Assembly: GCF_021919125.1 (NCBI RefSeq)
Contig: NZ_CP083439.1
Location: forward strand, 1,178,001-1,242,000
Direction: 5' to 3'
Origin: Clavibacter sp. A6099
Lineage (GTDB): Bacteria > Actinomycetota > Actinomycetes > Actinomycetales > Microbacteriaceae
DNA length: 64,000 bases
The position numbers and the translations under genes are program-made. Below, piece after piece: positions 8,042-19,170 of this stretch. The number at the start of each line of letters is the position of its first letter. Position 1 is the first letter of the stretch. The notes below the pieces were generated by a model. That model searched no databases. It was not told the DNA's origin and saw only the letters and a list, made by a program, of their open reading frames with translations.

Positions 8042-8917
8042 TCACCGGTCGCGACGGAGCGCGGTGCGGAGCCGCTGGTACCCGGACACCACGGGCGGCG
8101 CGACGGGCGTCTTCTCGGGCGCGGTGTCGAGCCGGAGCTGCCGCTGCGCGAACTCGCGCGTCTCGATGAGCATGGCGAGCCGCTGCTCCTCGGTCTTGGC
8201 CTTGCGGGTGTTGACCTCGGCGACGACGCCGCCCTGCCAGCCCTGCTCCGCGAGCCAGCGCAGCGTCTCGGCGACGGGCTGCGTGCCGCGGCCGGGGAGG
8301 AGGTGCTCGTCGAGGATCCGGCCGTCGTCCTGCGAGCCGGATCCGTCGCACAGGTGCACGTGGCGCAGGCGCGGGCCGAGGGCCTTGGCCATCTCGAGGG
8401 CGTCCTGGCCGGAGAGCGAGGCGTGCGAGAAGTCGAGGGTGGTGGCGTCGCAGTCCATGTCGCGCGGATCCCAGCCCGGCGCGTACGCCTTCATGCTGCG
8501 GCCGGCGACCTGCCACGGGAACATGTTCTCGACGGCGATCTCGACGCCCGTCTCCGTCTGGACGGAGCGGACGATCTCGAGGAACGACTCCGCGTAGCCG
8601 GCCTGCCAGCGGAACGGCGGGTGCACCACGACGGCGGGCGCGCCGACCGCGCGCGCGAGCTCGGCGGACCGCTCCAGCTTCACCTTCGGGTCGCGGCCCC
8701 ACACGAAGTGGGTGAGCAGCAGCACGGGAGCGTGGACGGAGAGGATCGGCAGGCCGTGCTTCTCCGACAGGGCGCGGAGCGCGTCGGCGTCCTGGGTGAC
8801 CTCGTCGTTCGTCACCATGATCTCGACGCCGTCGAAGCCGGCGCGCTTGGCCATCACGAAGGCGTTCTCGACGGGCTGGGGGTACACGCAGGTCGTGCTC
8901 ATGCCTACTCGGATCAC
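8042..8917 (-). CDS. Sugar phosphate isomerase/epimerase (AP endonuclease 2-like TIM barrel)
   Basis: The protein has 291 residues, a normal length for the family. Visible motifs include the first barrel strand (GMSTTCVYPQ), GFDGVEIMV, LPILSVHAP, VEIAVENMF, TLDFSHASL and RHVHLCDG, the metal-ligand strands of xylose-isomerase-like barrels. It probably isomerises or epimerises a sugar or cyclitol; the substrate is unknown. GTG at 8917 is preferred over the ATG at 8902. It adds the first barrel strand residues and lies 7 nt after a -10 box TAGGGT (8925-8930 on this strand), as in the other leaderless genes here. It is divergent from the fructosamine kinase gene. Confidence 0.78.
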   Translation of the reverse strand: MIRVGMSTTCVYPQPVENAFVMAKRAGFDGVEIMVTNDEVTQDADALRALSEKHGLPILSVHAPVLLLTHFVWGRDPKVKLERSAELARAVGAPAVVVHPPFRWQAGYAESFLEIVRSVQTETGVEIAVENMFPWQVAGRSMKAYAPGWDPRDMDCDATTLDFSHASLSGQDALEMAKALGPRLRHVHLCDGSGSQDDGRILDEHLLPGRGTQPVAETLRWLAEQGWQGGVVAEVNTRKAKTEEQRLAMLIETREFAQRQLRLDTAPEKTPVAPPVVSGYQRLRTALRRDR

Positions 8918-9065
8918 GTCGGCGACCCTACCTGCCGGCCCTGTGCCCGCGGGGTACGCGGGTGGTCCGGCGCGTGTCGGGTGCGCGACGCGGACAGCGG
9001 CGGTCGGCATGCTGGATGCGACGGGAGGGCGGCCGGGGCGCCGCCCGCGAGGCGAGGGAGCGGGC

Positions 9066-9890
9066 ATGGCGGCTGCGGGATCGGACGGGCACGGTGGCGC
9101 GGAGGCGTTCCGGAAGGAGCGGCCGGATGCGCCGCGCGGCTTCTTCGAGGCCGAGGCGGCCGGGCTCGCGTGGCTGGCGGAGGCGGAGCCCGCCGGGGGA
9201 GCGCGGGTGGTGCGGGTGATCCACGTCGCGCCGGGCCGCATCGACCTCGAGCGGCTCGCGCCCGCCCGGCCGACGCGCCAGGCAGCTCGCGCGCTCGGCA
9301 CGGCGCTCGCCGTCACGCACGACGCGGGCGCGCCCGCGTTCGGCTCGCCGCCCGCCGGGCTCGACGGCCCGGCCTTCATCGGGCGGCAGCCGCTGTCGGT
9401 GCGCGACGCGGCCGTCGAGGAGGACGGCGCGGGGGAGGGCTGGGGCGCCTGGTACGCCCGCGAGCGCGTGCTGCCGTACCTCCGCCGCGCGGTCGACGCG
9501 GGCGGCGTCACCTCGGCCCAGGCGGCCGACGTGGAGCGCGCGTGCGACGTCGCCGCCGATGGCCGGTTCGACGACCAGGTCCCGCCCGCTCGGATCCACG
9601 GCGACCTCTGGGCGGGCAACGTGCAGTGGACGGACGCCGGCGCGGTCCTCATCGACCCGGCCGCGCACGGCGGCCACCGCGAGACCGACCTCGCGATGCT
9701 CGCGCTCTTCGGCTGCCCCGGCCTCGACGACCTCCTCGGCGCCTACGCGGACACCGGATCCCTCGCGCCGGGGTGGCGGGGACGCGTGCCGCTGCACCAG
9801 CTGCATCCGCTCGCCGTCCACGCCGCCTCGCACGGCCCGGCGTACGGCGACGCGCTGCACGACGCGGCCCGCGCGGTGCTCCGGATGTGA
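9066..9890 (+). CDS. Fructosamine kinase family protein
   Basis: The protein has 274 residues with the fructosamine/ketosamine-3-kinase fold, a relative of aminoglycoside phosphotransferases. The catalytic loop IHGDLWAGNV and metal-binding VLIDPAAHGGHRETDLAM are clear. The N-terminal half carries FFEAEAAGLAWLAEA, typical of the family. These enzymes phosphorylate Amadori products so that the sugar leaves the protein amine. The ATG at 9066 follows a GGGAG site by 5-6 nt; an in-frame ATG at 9009 is the alternative. It is divergent from the sugar isomerase, possibly both acting in handling damaged or unusual sugars (inference). Confidence 0.83.
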   Translation: MAAAGSDGHGGAEAFRKERPDAPRGFFEAEAAGLAWLAEAEPAGGARVVRVIHVAPGRIDLERLAPARPTRQAARALGTALAVTHDAGAPAFGSPPAGLDGPAFIGRQPLSVRDAAVEEDGAGEGWGAWYARERVLPYLRRAVDAGGVTSAQAADVERACDVAADGRFDDQVPPARIHGDLWAGNVQWTDAGAVLIDPAAHGGHRETDLAMLALFGCPGLDDLLGAYADTGSLAPGWRGRVPLHQLHPLAVHAASHGPAYGDALHDAARAVLRM

Positions 9891-9990
9891 CGCGGGCGGA
9901 CGCGCGACCCCCGGTCAGACGCGGGTGAGGCTGGTAGCCTCGATCCACCGAGCAGGTACCACAGAGCTCTGCGCAACCGAGACGGGAACC

Positions 9991-11586
<1,596 letters not shown>

Positions 11587-11591
11587 CGCGC

Positions 11592-12419
11592 GTGGCCGAG
11601 CTGACCACCGACATCCAGGCCAAGGGAGGCCGCGGCTTCCCCGGCCGCCTGTTCGAGGCGCTCACCGAGCTCGCGCGCACGCCGCGCCTGCTCGTCGCGC
11701 TCGACTTCGACGGCACGCTCGCGCCCGAGGTCGACGATCCCGAGAAGGCGCGCGCGGTCCCCGAGGCCCGCGCGGCGGTGCTCGCGCTGCTGGCCCTGCC
11801 GGAGACGCGCGTCGCGCTCGTCTCGGGCCGCGCGCTGCGGAGCCTCGAGGCCGTGGCCGACCTCCCGGACGACGTGCTGCTCGTCGGGTCGCACGGGGTG
11901 GAGATCCGCCTCGACACCGACGACATCGAGCTCACCCTCGACGAGGGAGAGCTCGCCCAGCGCGGCGTGCTCTCCGACGTGCTCGGCCAGGTCGCCGACT
12001 CGCTCGACGAGGTGTGGATCGAGGAGAAGCCCGCGGGCTTCGCGCTCCACACGCGCCTCGCCACGGAGAGGCACAGCCGCATCGCGCACCTCGTCGCCAC
12101 GCAGGAGGCGCACGCCGAGGTCGAGGGCCTCAAGGTGCGCTCCGGCAAGGACGTGCTGGAGTTCAGCGTCCGGCACGCCACCAAGGGCGAGGCGGTCGAG
12201 CACCTGCGCAGGTACGCGGAGGCGACGGCCGTCTTCTACGCGGGCGACGACGTCACCGACGAGGACGCGTTCGCCGCGCTCCAGGCCGGCGACCTCGGGC
12301 TCAAGAGCGGCACGGGCGCGACGGCCGCGGACTTCCGCGTCGACGGCCCGCACGACGTCGCGCGGGTGCTGCAGGTGCTCGCGGACCTCCGCGCCGAGCC
12401 GGTCGTCCATCCCGACTGA
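11592..12419 (+). CDS. otsB: Trehalose-6-phosphate phosphatase
   Basis: The protein has 275 residues from the HAD superfamily. It removes the phosphate from the OtsA product to give trehalose, a compatible solute. Motif I is LDFDGTLAPEVD (nucleophile Asp), motif II VALVSGR, then KPAGFALHTR and motif IV YAGDDVTDEDAF. The GTG at 11592, 5 bp after the otsA stop, gives the normal N-terminus. The pair is followed by the Mrp antiporter operon, which may fit a role in osmotic and salt tolerance, although the Mrp genes have their own promoter. Confidence 0.92.
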   Translation: MAELTTDIQAKGGRGFPGRLFEALTELARTPRLLVALDFDGTLAPEVDDPEKARAVPEARAAVLALLALPETRVALVSGRALRSLEAVADLPDDVLLVGSHGVEIRLDTDDIELTLDEGELAQRGVLSDVLGQVADSLDEVWIEEKPAGFALHTRLATERHSRIAHLVATQEAHAEVEGLKVRSGKDVLEFSVRHATKGEAVEHLRRYAEATAVFYAGDDVTDEDAFAALQAGDLGLKSGTGATAADFRVDGPHDVARVLQVLADLRAEPVVHPD

Positions 12420-12492
12420 GGCGGGCGCCCGGTCTCTCAGGTAGGGCTCAGGTAGACTGGGGAAATAGCCGACTCGCGAGAGGAGACCGCAC

Positions 12493-15400
12493 GTGATCGT
12501 CCTCCTCGCGGTGTTCCTCCTCGCCTCCGTCGCCATCCCGCTCCTCGCTCGCGTGATGGGAGTGCGCGCGTTCGTCGTGGCCGCGCTCGTGCCGGCCGCC
12601 GCCTTCGTCTACACGGTCGCGCAGGCGCCCGCGGTCCTCCCCGACGGCGAGGTCGTCGAGCGCGTGGAGTGGATCCCGTCGCTCGGCATCACGCTCGACA
12701 TGCGGATGGATGCGCTGTCCTGGCTGCTGGCGCTCGTCGTCACGGGCGTCGGCGCGCTCGTGCTCCTCTACTGCGCGCGCTACTTCCGCTCCAACGAGGA
12801 GGGGCTCGGTCGGTTCGCCGGTCTGCTCGTCGCGTTCGCGGGCGTCATGTTCGGGCTCGTCCTCGCCGACGACGTGTTCGTGCTCTTCACCTTCTGGGAG
12901 GCCACGAGCGTCCTCTCCTACCTCCTCATCGGGCACTACACGGGCAAGAAGGCGAGCCGCGGCGCCGCGCTGCAGGCGCTCCTCGTCACCACGGCGGGCG
13001 GGCTCGCCATGCTCGTGGGCCTCGTGATCCTCTCGGTCACCGGCGGCACCACCAGCCTCGCCGCGCTCGTGGCGGATCCGCCCGGCGGCCGGCTGATCCC
13101 CGTCGCCGTCGTGCTGATCCTCCTGGGCGCTCTCTCGAAGTCCGCCCTCGTGCCCTTCCACTTCTGGCTGCCCGCCGCGATGGCCGCGCCGACCCCGGTG
13201 AGCGCGTACCTGCACGCCGCCGCGATGGTGAAGGCCGGCATCTACCTCATCGCCCGTCTCGCGCCCGGGTACGCCGACGTGCCCGGCTGGCGGGTCCTGC
13301 TCGTCGCGCTCGGCGTCGCGACGATGCTCGTCGGCGGCTGGCGCGCGCTCAAGCAGATGGACCTCAAGCTCGTCCTCGCGTACGGCACGGTCAGCCAGCT
13401 CGGCTTCCTCACCGTCGTGGTCGGCTACGGCACGCGGGACGCCGCGCTCGCGGGCGTCGCCCTGCTGCTCGCGCACGCGCTGTTCAAGGCGACGCTCTTC
13501 CTCGTCGTCGGCGTGGTGGACCACCGGGCAGGCACGCGCGACCTGCGCAAGATCAGCGGGCTCGGCCGGAAGGCGCCGGTGCTCGCTGTCATCGCGGCCC
13601 TGGCGCTCGCGTCGATGGCCGGGCTCCCGCCGTTCCTCGGCTTCGTCGCGAAGGAGGCGGTGCTCACGGCGCTCCTCACCGACGCCGAGCTCGGCGGCGG
13701 GCTCGGCTGGGTCGCGCTCGTCGGCGTCTCCGTCGGCTCCTGCCTCACCGTCGCGTACAGCGCGCGCTTCATGTGGGGCGCGTTCGCCCGCAAGCGCGGG
13801 GTCGACGAGGTCCAGCCCGTGCACGAGCACCTCGACTTCCTGGTGCCGCCGGCCGTGCTGGCCGCGACCGGCCTCGTGCTCGGCTTCCTCGCCTCGTCCG
13901 TCGACGGGTGGATCGCCGGCTACGCCGACACGCTGCCGGCCGTGAGCGCGGGCGCCGCGGGGGAGCCCGACCACACGTACCACCTGGCGCTCTGGCACGG
14001 GCTCGAGCCGGCGCTCCTCATCTCCGCGGGCACGCTCGTCGTGGGCCTCGCCATGTTCCGCCTGCGCGACGGCGTCTTCGCGCTGCAGTCGCGCGTGCCG
14101 TCCTGGATCGATGCGGCCCGCATCTACTGGGCCTCCATGCGCCTGATCGACCGGGTCGCCGCGCGGACCACGGCCACCACCCAGCGCGGATCCCTGCCGT
14201 TCTACCTCGGCGTGATCCTCCTGGTGCTCATCGGCTCGGTCGGGTCGGCGCTCGCGCTCAACCGGTCGTGGCCCACCACCGCGGTGCCGTTCGACCACCC
14301 CGCGCAGCCCGTCATCGGCATCGTGATGATCGTCGCCGCCATCGCCGCGGCCCGCGCCGGCAAGCGCTTCCAGGCCGTCGTGCTCGTGGGCGTCACGGGC
14401 TACGGGATGGCCGCGCTCTTCGCCCTGCACGGCGCGCCCGACCTCGCGCTCACGCAGGTGCTCATCGAGACGATCACGCTGGTCGCCTTCGTCCTCGTGC
14501 TCCGCCGGCTGCCCGTGCGGCTGGGGGAGCGGAACCGCTCGGTGCACCCCGTGTGGCGGGCGGCCATCGGCATCGCGGTCGCGGCGCTGATGTCCACGGT
14601 CGCCGTCGTCGCGCTCGGCGCCCGCGTCGCGACGCCCATCTCGCTCGAGTTCCCGCGCCTCGCCTACGAGCAGGGCCACGGCAGCAACGTCGTCAACGTC
14701 ACGCTGGTGGACCTCCGCGGCTGGGACACCATGGGCGAGATCTCGGTGCTCATCGTCGCGGCCACGGGCGTCGCGAGCCTCATCTTCCTCAACCGGCGCA
14801 CCGACTCGCTGCCGCGGCTGACGGCGCCGTCGCGTCGGAGCCTCATCGCGCGGCTCACGGGACGCCACGACCCGCAGGAGCCCCAGGCGCCGCTCGAGGT
14901 CGAGGCCGGCGCCGACGGCCCGCGCATGGACGCGCGCGAGGCCGTCAAGGACTCGCGCCGCGACCAGCGCAGCCCCTGGCTCCTCGCCGGCCGGACGCTC
15001 GCGCCGCAGAACCGGTCGATCCTCCTCGAGGTCGTCGTCCGCCTCCTCTTCCACAGCCTCATCGTCGTGTCCGTGTACCTGCTCTTCTCCGGCCACAACC
15101 TGCCGGGCGGCGGATTCGCGGGCGGGCTCCTCGCGGGCATGGCGCTCGTCGCGCGCTACCTCGCGGGCGGACGCTACGAGCTCGGCGCCGCGGCCCCGGT
15201 GGACGCCGGTCGCGTCCTCGGCACAGGCCTCGTCTTCGCGGTCGGCACGGCGATCGTCCCGCTCGTCTTCGGTGCGGACGCCCTCACCTCCACGTGGATC
15301 GACACCGAGGTGCCCTTCGTCGGCCACGTCGAGTTCGTCACGAGCACCTTCTTCGACGTCGGCGTCTACCTCGTCGTGGTCGGCCTCACGCTCGACGTGC

Positions 15401-15501
15401 TCCGCAGCCTCGGCGCGGAGGTCGATCGCCAGGAGGAGAGCGACCGGACGGTCGAGCAGGGCGCGGACGGCATGGAGACCGAGCAGGGGGTGAGCGTGTG
15501 A
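12493..15501 (+). CDS. mnhA: Mrp Na+/H+ antiporter subunit A (fused A/B type)
   Basis: The protein has 1002 residues with about 20 membrane helices. The N-terminal part (to about residue 500) is NuoL-like, with FTFWEATSVLSYLLIGHY and the proton-path segment SKSALVPFHFWLPAAMAAPTP split across it. The C-terminal part, from about residue 830 (SILLEVVVRLLFHSLIVVS, FSGHNLPGGGFAGG), is the MnhB domain, so A and B are fused as in other actinobacteria and no separate mnhB exists. It is the first gene of a six-gene operon. The GTG follows the SD AGGAGA by 8 nt; a -10-like TAGACT lies near 12453. Confidence 0.93.
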   Translation: MIVLLAVFLLASVAIPLLARVMGVRAFVVAALVPAAAFVYTVAQAPAVLPDGEVVERVEWIPSLGITLDMRMDALSWLLALVVTGVGALVLLYCARYFRSNEEGLGRFAGLLVAFAGVMFGLVLADDVFVLFTFWEATSVLSYLLIGHYTGKKASRGAALQALLVTTAGGLAMLVGLVILSVTGGTTSLAALVADPPGGRLIPVAVVLILLGALSKSALVPFHFWLPAAMAAPTPVSAYLHAAAMVKAGIYLIARLAPGYADVPGWRVLLVALGVATMLVGGWRALKQMDLKLVLAYGTVSQLGFLTVVVGYGTRDAALAGVALLLAHALFKATLFLVVGVVDHRAGTRDLRKISGLGRKAPVLAVIAALALASMAGLPPFLGFVAKEAVLTALLTDAELGGGLGWVALVGVSVGSCLTVAYSARFMWGAFARKRGVDEVQPVHEHLDFLVPPAVLAATGLVLGFLASSVDGWIAGYADTLPAVSAGAAGEPDHTYHLALWHGLEPALLISAGTLVVGLAMFRLRDGVFALQSRVPSWIDAARIYWASMRLIDRVAARTTATTQRGSLPFYLGVILLVLIGSVGSALALNRSWPTTAVPFDHPAQPVIGIVMIVAAIAAARAGKRFQAVVLVGVTGYGMAALFALHGAPDLALTQVLIETITLVAFVLVLRRLPVRLGERNRSVHPVWRAAIGIAVAALMSTVAVVALGARVATPISLEFPRLAYEQGHGSNVVNVTLVDLRGWDTMGEISVLIVAATGVASLIFLNRRTDSLPRLTAPSRRSLIARLTGRHDPQEPQAPLEVEAGADGPRMDAREAVKDSRRDQRSPWLLAGRTLAPQNRSILLEVVVRLLFHSLIVVSVYLLFSGHNLPGGGFAGGLLAGMALVARYLAGGRYELGAAAPVDAGRVLGTGLVFAVGTAIVPLVFGADALTSTWIDTEVPFVGHVEFVTSTFFDVGVYLVVVGLTLDVLRSLGAEVDRQEESDRTVEQGADGMETEQGVSV

Positions 15502-16058
15502 GCGTCTCCGTCACCCTCATCGTGATCATGGCCGCGCTGTACGCCACGGGCATCTACCTCATGCTCGAGCGCAGCATGACGCGCGTGCTCCTCGGCTTCC
15601 TGCTGGTGGGCAACGCGACCAACATCCTCATCCTCATCATGTCCGGCCGCGTGGGCCTCGCGCCGATCTACGATCCGGACGTGGATCCGTCGGAGTACGC
15701 CGACCCGCTGCCGCAGGCCCTCATCCTCACGGCGATCGTCATCACCTTCGGCGTCTCGGCCTTCCTCATGGCGCTCATCTACCGCTCCTGGCGGCTGGCG
15801 AACGCGGACGTGGTGACGGACGACGAGGACGACCTCGCGATGCGCGGCCCCCGCACGGGCCTCGGCGAGGAGCCCACCGTCCCCGACGACGACGACACCG
15901 AGTTCGGCACCAACGCCGAGGCCGCCATCGCGTCCGCCCGCAAGCTCCGCGACAACCGATCCGACCTGGAAGAGGCCATCGACGACTCCGCCGACGACGA
16001 CGACGACCGCGACTTCCGCACGAAGCGCGCCGAGAAGGACCAGGGGGAGGGCCGATGA
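15498..16058 (+). CDS. mnhC: Mrp antiporter subunit C (NuoK-like)
   Basis: The protein has 186 residues. Three helices in residues 1-100 carry the NuoK/MnhC pattern (GIYLMLERSMTRVLLGFLL, NATNILIL, DPLPQALILTAIVI). The last 85 residues are a soluble, very acidic tail (many Asp and Glu) that typical MnhC proteins of about 115 residues lack. The GTG overlaps the mnhA stop by 4 nt. It forms part of the membrane arm of the Na+(Li+)/H+ exchanger, which keeps the cytoplasm near neutral and low in sodium. Confidence 0.92.
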   Translation: MSVSVTLIVIMAALYATGIYLMLERSMTRVLLGFLLVGNATNILILIMSGRVGLAPIYDPDVDPSEYADPLPQALILTAIVITFGVSAFLMALIYRSWRLANADVVTDDEDDLAMRGPRTGLGEEPTVPDDDDTEFGTNAEAAIASARKLRDNRSDLEEAIDDSADDDDDRDFRTKRAEKDQGEGR

Positions 16059-17647
16059 CGATCTTCCAGACGCTCATCCCGCTGGTCGTGCTCGTGCCCC
16101 TGCTGGGGGCGGCCGCCGCCCTCGTCGCCGCGCGCCAGCGCCGCCTGCAGGTCGCGGTGTCGGTGCTCGCGCTCCTCGTGGTCGTCGTCATCAGCGGCGT
16201 GCTGCTCGTGCTGGTGGACCAGCAGGGCGGCCAGTCCGTCGAGGTCGGCGGGTGGGCGGCGCCCTTCGGCATCGTGCTCGTGGTCGACCGGCTGTCGGCG
16301 CTCATGCTGCTGATCTCGTCGATCGTGCTGCTCGCCGTGCTCATGTTCTCGATCGGCCAGGGCCTCGAGGACGGCGACGGCGAGACGCCGGTGTCCATCT
16401 ACAACCCGACCTACCTGATCCTCGCGGCCGGCGTCTTCAACGCCTTCGTCGCGGGCGACCTCTTCAACCTCTACGTCGGGTTCGAGATCCTGCTCGTGGC
16501 GAGCTACGTGCTGCTGACGCTCGGCGGCACCGAGGCGCGCATCCGGGCGGGCGTCACGTACATCGTCGTGAGCCTCGTCTCGTCGATGCTGTTCCTCGCG
16601 TCCATCGCGATGATCTACGGCGCCCTCGGCACGGTGAACATCGCGCAGATCTCGGTGCGGCTCGACGAGATCCCGCCGGACGTGCAGCTGATCCTGCACA
16701 TCATGCTGCTGGTCGCGTTCGGCATCAAGGCGGCCGTCTTCCCGCTGTCGTTCTGGCTGCCCGACTCCTACCCGACGGCGCCCGCGCCCGTCACCGCGGT
16801 CTTCGCCGGGCTCCTCACCAAGGTCGGCGTCTACGCCATCCTCCGCACCGAGACGGTCATGTTCCCCACCGACCAGCTCTCCACGGCGCTCATGGTCGTG
16901 GCCGCGCTGACGATGGTCATCGGCATCCTCGGCGCGGTCGCGCAGGCGGACATCAAGAGGCTGCTCTCGTTCACGCTCGTGAGCCACATCGGCTACATGA
17001 TCTTCGGCATCGCGCTCAACACCGTGGCCGGCATGACGGCGACCATCTACTACGTGATCCACCACATCGTCGTGCAGACGACGCTGTTCCTCGCCTCCGG
17101 GCTCATCGAGCGCACGGGCGGCAGCACCTCCATCAACAAGCTCGGCGGGCTGCTCAAGGCCGCGCCCGTGATGGCGATCCTGTTCTTCATCCCCGCGCTC
17201 AACCTCGGCGGCATCCCGCCGTTCTCGGGCTTCATCGGCAAGGTCGCGCTGTTCGACTCCGGCGCCGAGGTCGGCGGCTGGCTCACCTACACGGTCATCG
17301 CGGCGGGCGCCGCCACGAGCCTCCTCACCCTCTACGCCCTCGCCCGCGTCTGGAACATGGCGTTCTGGCGCGGCGCCGAGGAGGTCGAGGACTACGAGTC
17401 GCCCCTGCTCGACCAGCTCTCCGAGCGGCCGGGCGGCGAGGCGACGACCACCGTGCGGAAGACGCCCGTGCTCATGACGGGCGCGACGGCCGGCATGGTC
17501 CTGGTCAGCGTCGCGCTCACCGTCTTCGCGGGTCCCGTGTACGCCCTCGCCGAGCGCGCGGGGGAGAGCCTCACCGGTCCCGGATCCGGCAACGGCTCCG
17601 GCGAGCTCGGCTACGTCGAGACCGTGTTCCCCGGGGGCATCCGATGA
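16055..17647 (+). CDS. mnhD: Mrp antiporter subunit D (NuoN/M-like)
   Basis: The protein has 530 residues with about 14 helices, the standard MnhD size. Conserved segments include FNLYVGFEILLVASYVLLTLG, the proton-channel segment AFGIKAAVFPLSFWLPDSYP, AQADIKRLLSFTLVSHIGY and NLGGIPPFSGFIGK. The essential Glu in FEILL and the Lys in GIKAAVF are present. The ATG overlaps the mnhC stop (ATGA) and the stop overlaps the mnhE start, so translation is coupled throughout the operon. Confidence 0.94.
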   Translation: MTIFQTLIPLVVLVPLLGAAAALVAARQRRLQVAVSVLALLVVVVISGVLLVLVDQQGGQSVEVGGWAAPFGIVLVVDRLSALMLLISSIVLLAVLMFSIGQGLEDGDGETPVSIYNPTYLILAAGVFNAFVAGDLFNLYVGFEILLVASYVLLTLGGTEARIRAGVTYIVVSLVSSMLFLASIAMIYGALGTVNIAQISVRLDEIPPDVQLILHIMLLVAFGIKAAVFPLSFWLPDSYPTAPAPVTAVFAGLLTKVGVYAILRTETVMFPTDQLSTALMVVAALTMVIGILGAVAQADIKRLLSFTLVSHIGYMIFGIALNTVAGMTATIYYVIHHIVVQTTLFLASGLIERTGGSTSINKLGGLLKAAPVMAILFFIPALNLGGIPPFSGFIGKVALFDSGAEVGGWLTYTVIAAGAATSLLTLYALARVWNMAFWRGAEEVEDYESPLLDQLSERPGGEATTTVRKTPVLMTGATAGMVLVSVALTVFAGPVYALAERAGESLTGPGSGNGSGELGYVETVFPGGIR

Positions 17648-18318
17648 CCCCGCGTCGCGCCCGGGCCCGCGCCGAGCGGCTCTCCCTCCTCGTGCAGCTG
17701 CCGCTCCTCGTCTGGCTCGTGATCCTCTGGCTGCTGCTCTGGGGGCACATCACCGTCATCTCCGTGGTCACCGGCATCGTGCTCGCGCTCCTCGTGACGC
17801 GCGTGTTCTACCTGCCGCCCGTGGAGCTGTCGGGCCGATTCGACATCCGCTGGGCCCTGATCCTGCTCGGGCACTTCGCGGTGGACCTCGTGCGCGCCTC
17901 CTTCCAGGTCGCGGCGCAGGCGTTCGACTGGCGTCGCGTGCCCGTCAACTCGGTCATCGCGGTGCACCTGCACACCCGCAGCGACTTCGTCATGACGCTC
18001 ACGGCCGAGGTCGTGTCGCTCGTCCCGGGCTCGATCGTCGTCGAGGCCGACCGCGAGCGCTCGATCCTCTACCTCCACGCCCTCGGGACCCCTACCCCGG
18101 AGGACGTCGAGCGCGTGCGCGAGACGACCCTGAAGGTGGAGAGCCGCATCGTCTACACGCTCGGCACGGCCGACGACATCTGGCGCGTGAACCGCGAGCG
18201 GCGCGAGACCGGCCGCGAGCCGCTGCTGCAGACCCGCGGGCAGCGCGCCCACGAGCTGGTGCGCGACCGCGACCTCGAGGCCGGGCTCATCACCACCACG
18301 GGGGAGGAGCTCTCATGA
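17644..18318 (+). CDS. mnhE: Mrp antiporter subunit E
   Basis: The protein has 224 residues, about 60 more than typical MnhE, the excess being a basic C-terminal tail. The N-terminal half has two to three helices (PLLVWLVILWLLLWG, FDIRWALILLGHFAVDLVR). The soluble domain shows the MnhE hallmark SVIAVHLHTRSDFVMTLTA and PGSIVVEAD. Its start and stop overlap those of its neighbours by 4 nt. MnhE is needed for stable complex assembly in studied Mrp systems. Confidence 0.92.
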   Translation: MTPRRARARAERLSLLVQLPLLVWLVILWLLLWGHITVISVVTGIVLALLVTRVFYLPPVELSGRFDIRWALILLGHFAVDLVRASFQVAAQAFDWRRVPVNSVIAVHLHTRSDFVMTLTAEVVSLVPGSIVVEADRERSILYLHALGTPTPEDVERVRETTLKVESRIVYTLGTADDIWRVNRERRETGREPLLQTRGQRAHELVRDRDLEAGLITTTGEELS

Positions 18319-18590
18319 GCATCGTGATGCAGGTCGGCTGGGTCGTCGTCGGCGCCCTCTTCTTCTCCACCGCGGCGATGGCGCTCGTGCGCATCGTGCG
18401 CGGCCCGAGCATCCTCGACCGGATCATCGCGTCCGACGTGCTGCTCACCACGCTCATCTGCGTGCTCGGCGCCGAGATGATCTTCAACGGCCACACCCGC
18501 ACGGTCCCCGTGATGCTCGTGCTCGCCATGACCGCGTTCCTCGCCACGGTCGCCGTCGCCCGCTACGTCTCGAAGCAGGACCCGTCGTGA
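18315..18590 (+). CDS. mnhF: Mrp antiporter subunit F
   Basis: The protein has 91 residues and three membrane helices, the normal size. The conserved RIVRGPSILDRIIASDVL and the loop before AEMIFNGHT identify MnhF/PhaF. Start and stop overlap the neighbouring genes by 4 nt. Confidence 0.92.
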   Translation: MSIVMQVGWVVVGALFFSTAAMALVRIVRGPSILDRIIASDVLLTTLICVLGAEMIFNGHTRTVPVMLVLAMTAFLATVAVARYVSKQDPS

Positions 18591-19105
18591 ACGGCATCCT
18601 CGCGGACGGTCCGCTCGCCGACGCCCTCGACGTCGTGAGCCTCGTGCTCCTCATCCTCGGCGGCGTGCTGTCGGTCGCCGCGGGCGTGGGGCTCCTCCGC
18701 TTCCCGGATCCGCTCGCCCGCATGCACGCGGCGACCAAGCCGCAGATCCTCGGCGTGATCCTCGTGCTGCTCGCGCTCGCCCTCCAGTCGCAGAGCCTCA
18801 GCACGGTCGCGATGCTCGTCCCCGTGCTGCTCTTCCAGATGCTGACGGCGCCGATCTCCGCGCACATGGTCGGCCGCGCCGGCTACCGCCTCCGCCACTT
18901 CCTCCGCGAGGACCTCCTGGTCGACGAGCTGGAGGAGGCGATCGACCGGGCGCACGACGAGCTGCGCGCGGCCGACGAGGTGGACGCGTCGACGCTGCCG
19001 GTCGGATCCGCCGAGAACATCGCCGCGGAGGAGGCCGGCCACGTCGCCGGAGGGGCGGGGCCGCGCGACGCGGACGAGGGGAGCACGCCCCCGGGCATCG
19101 GCTGA
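18587..19105 (+). CDS. mnhG: Mrp antiporter subunit G
   Basis: The protein has 172 residues. Residues 1-100 form three helices with the MnhG pattern GVGLLRFPDPLARMHAATKP and LTAPISAHMVGRAGYR. A hydrophilic tail of about 60 residues has low complexity. The GTG at 18587 overlaps the mnhF stop. It is the last gene of the operon; ilvD follows after 65 bp behind its own promoter. Confidence 0.92.
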   Translation: MNGILADGPLADALDVVSLVLLILGGVLSVAAGVGLLRFPDPLARMHAATKPQILGVILVLLALALQSQSLSTVAMLVPVLLFQMLTAPISAHMVGRAGYRLRHFLREDLLVDELEEAIDRAHDELRAADEVDASTLPVGSAENIAAEEAGHVAGGAGPRDADEGSTPPGIG

Positions 19106-19170
19106 ACGGACCGGGTCCGCGGATCCCCCAGGGGCCGGGACTGCTCCACGGCAGGACATAAACTCATGCC

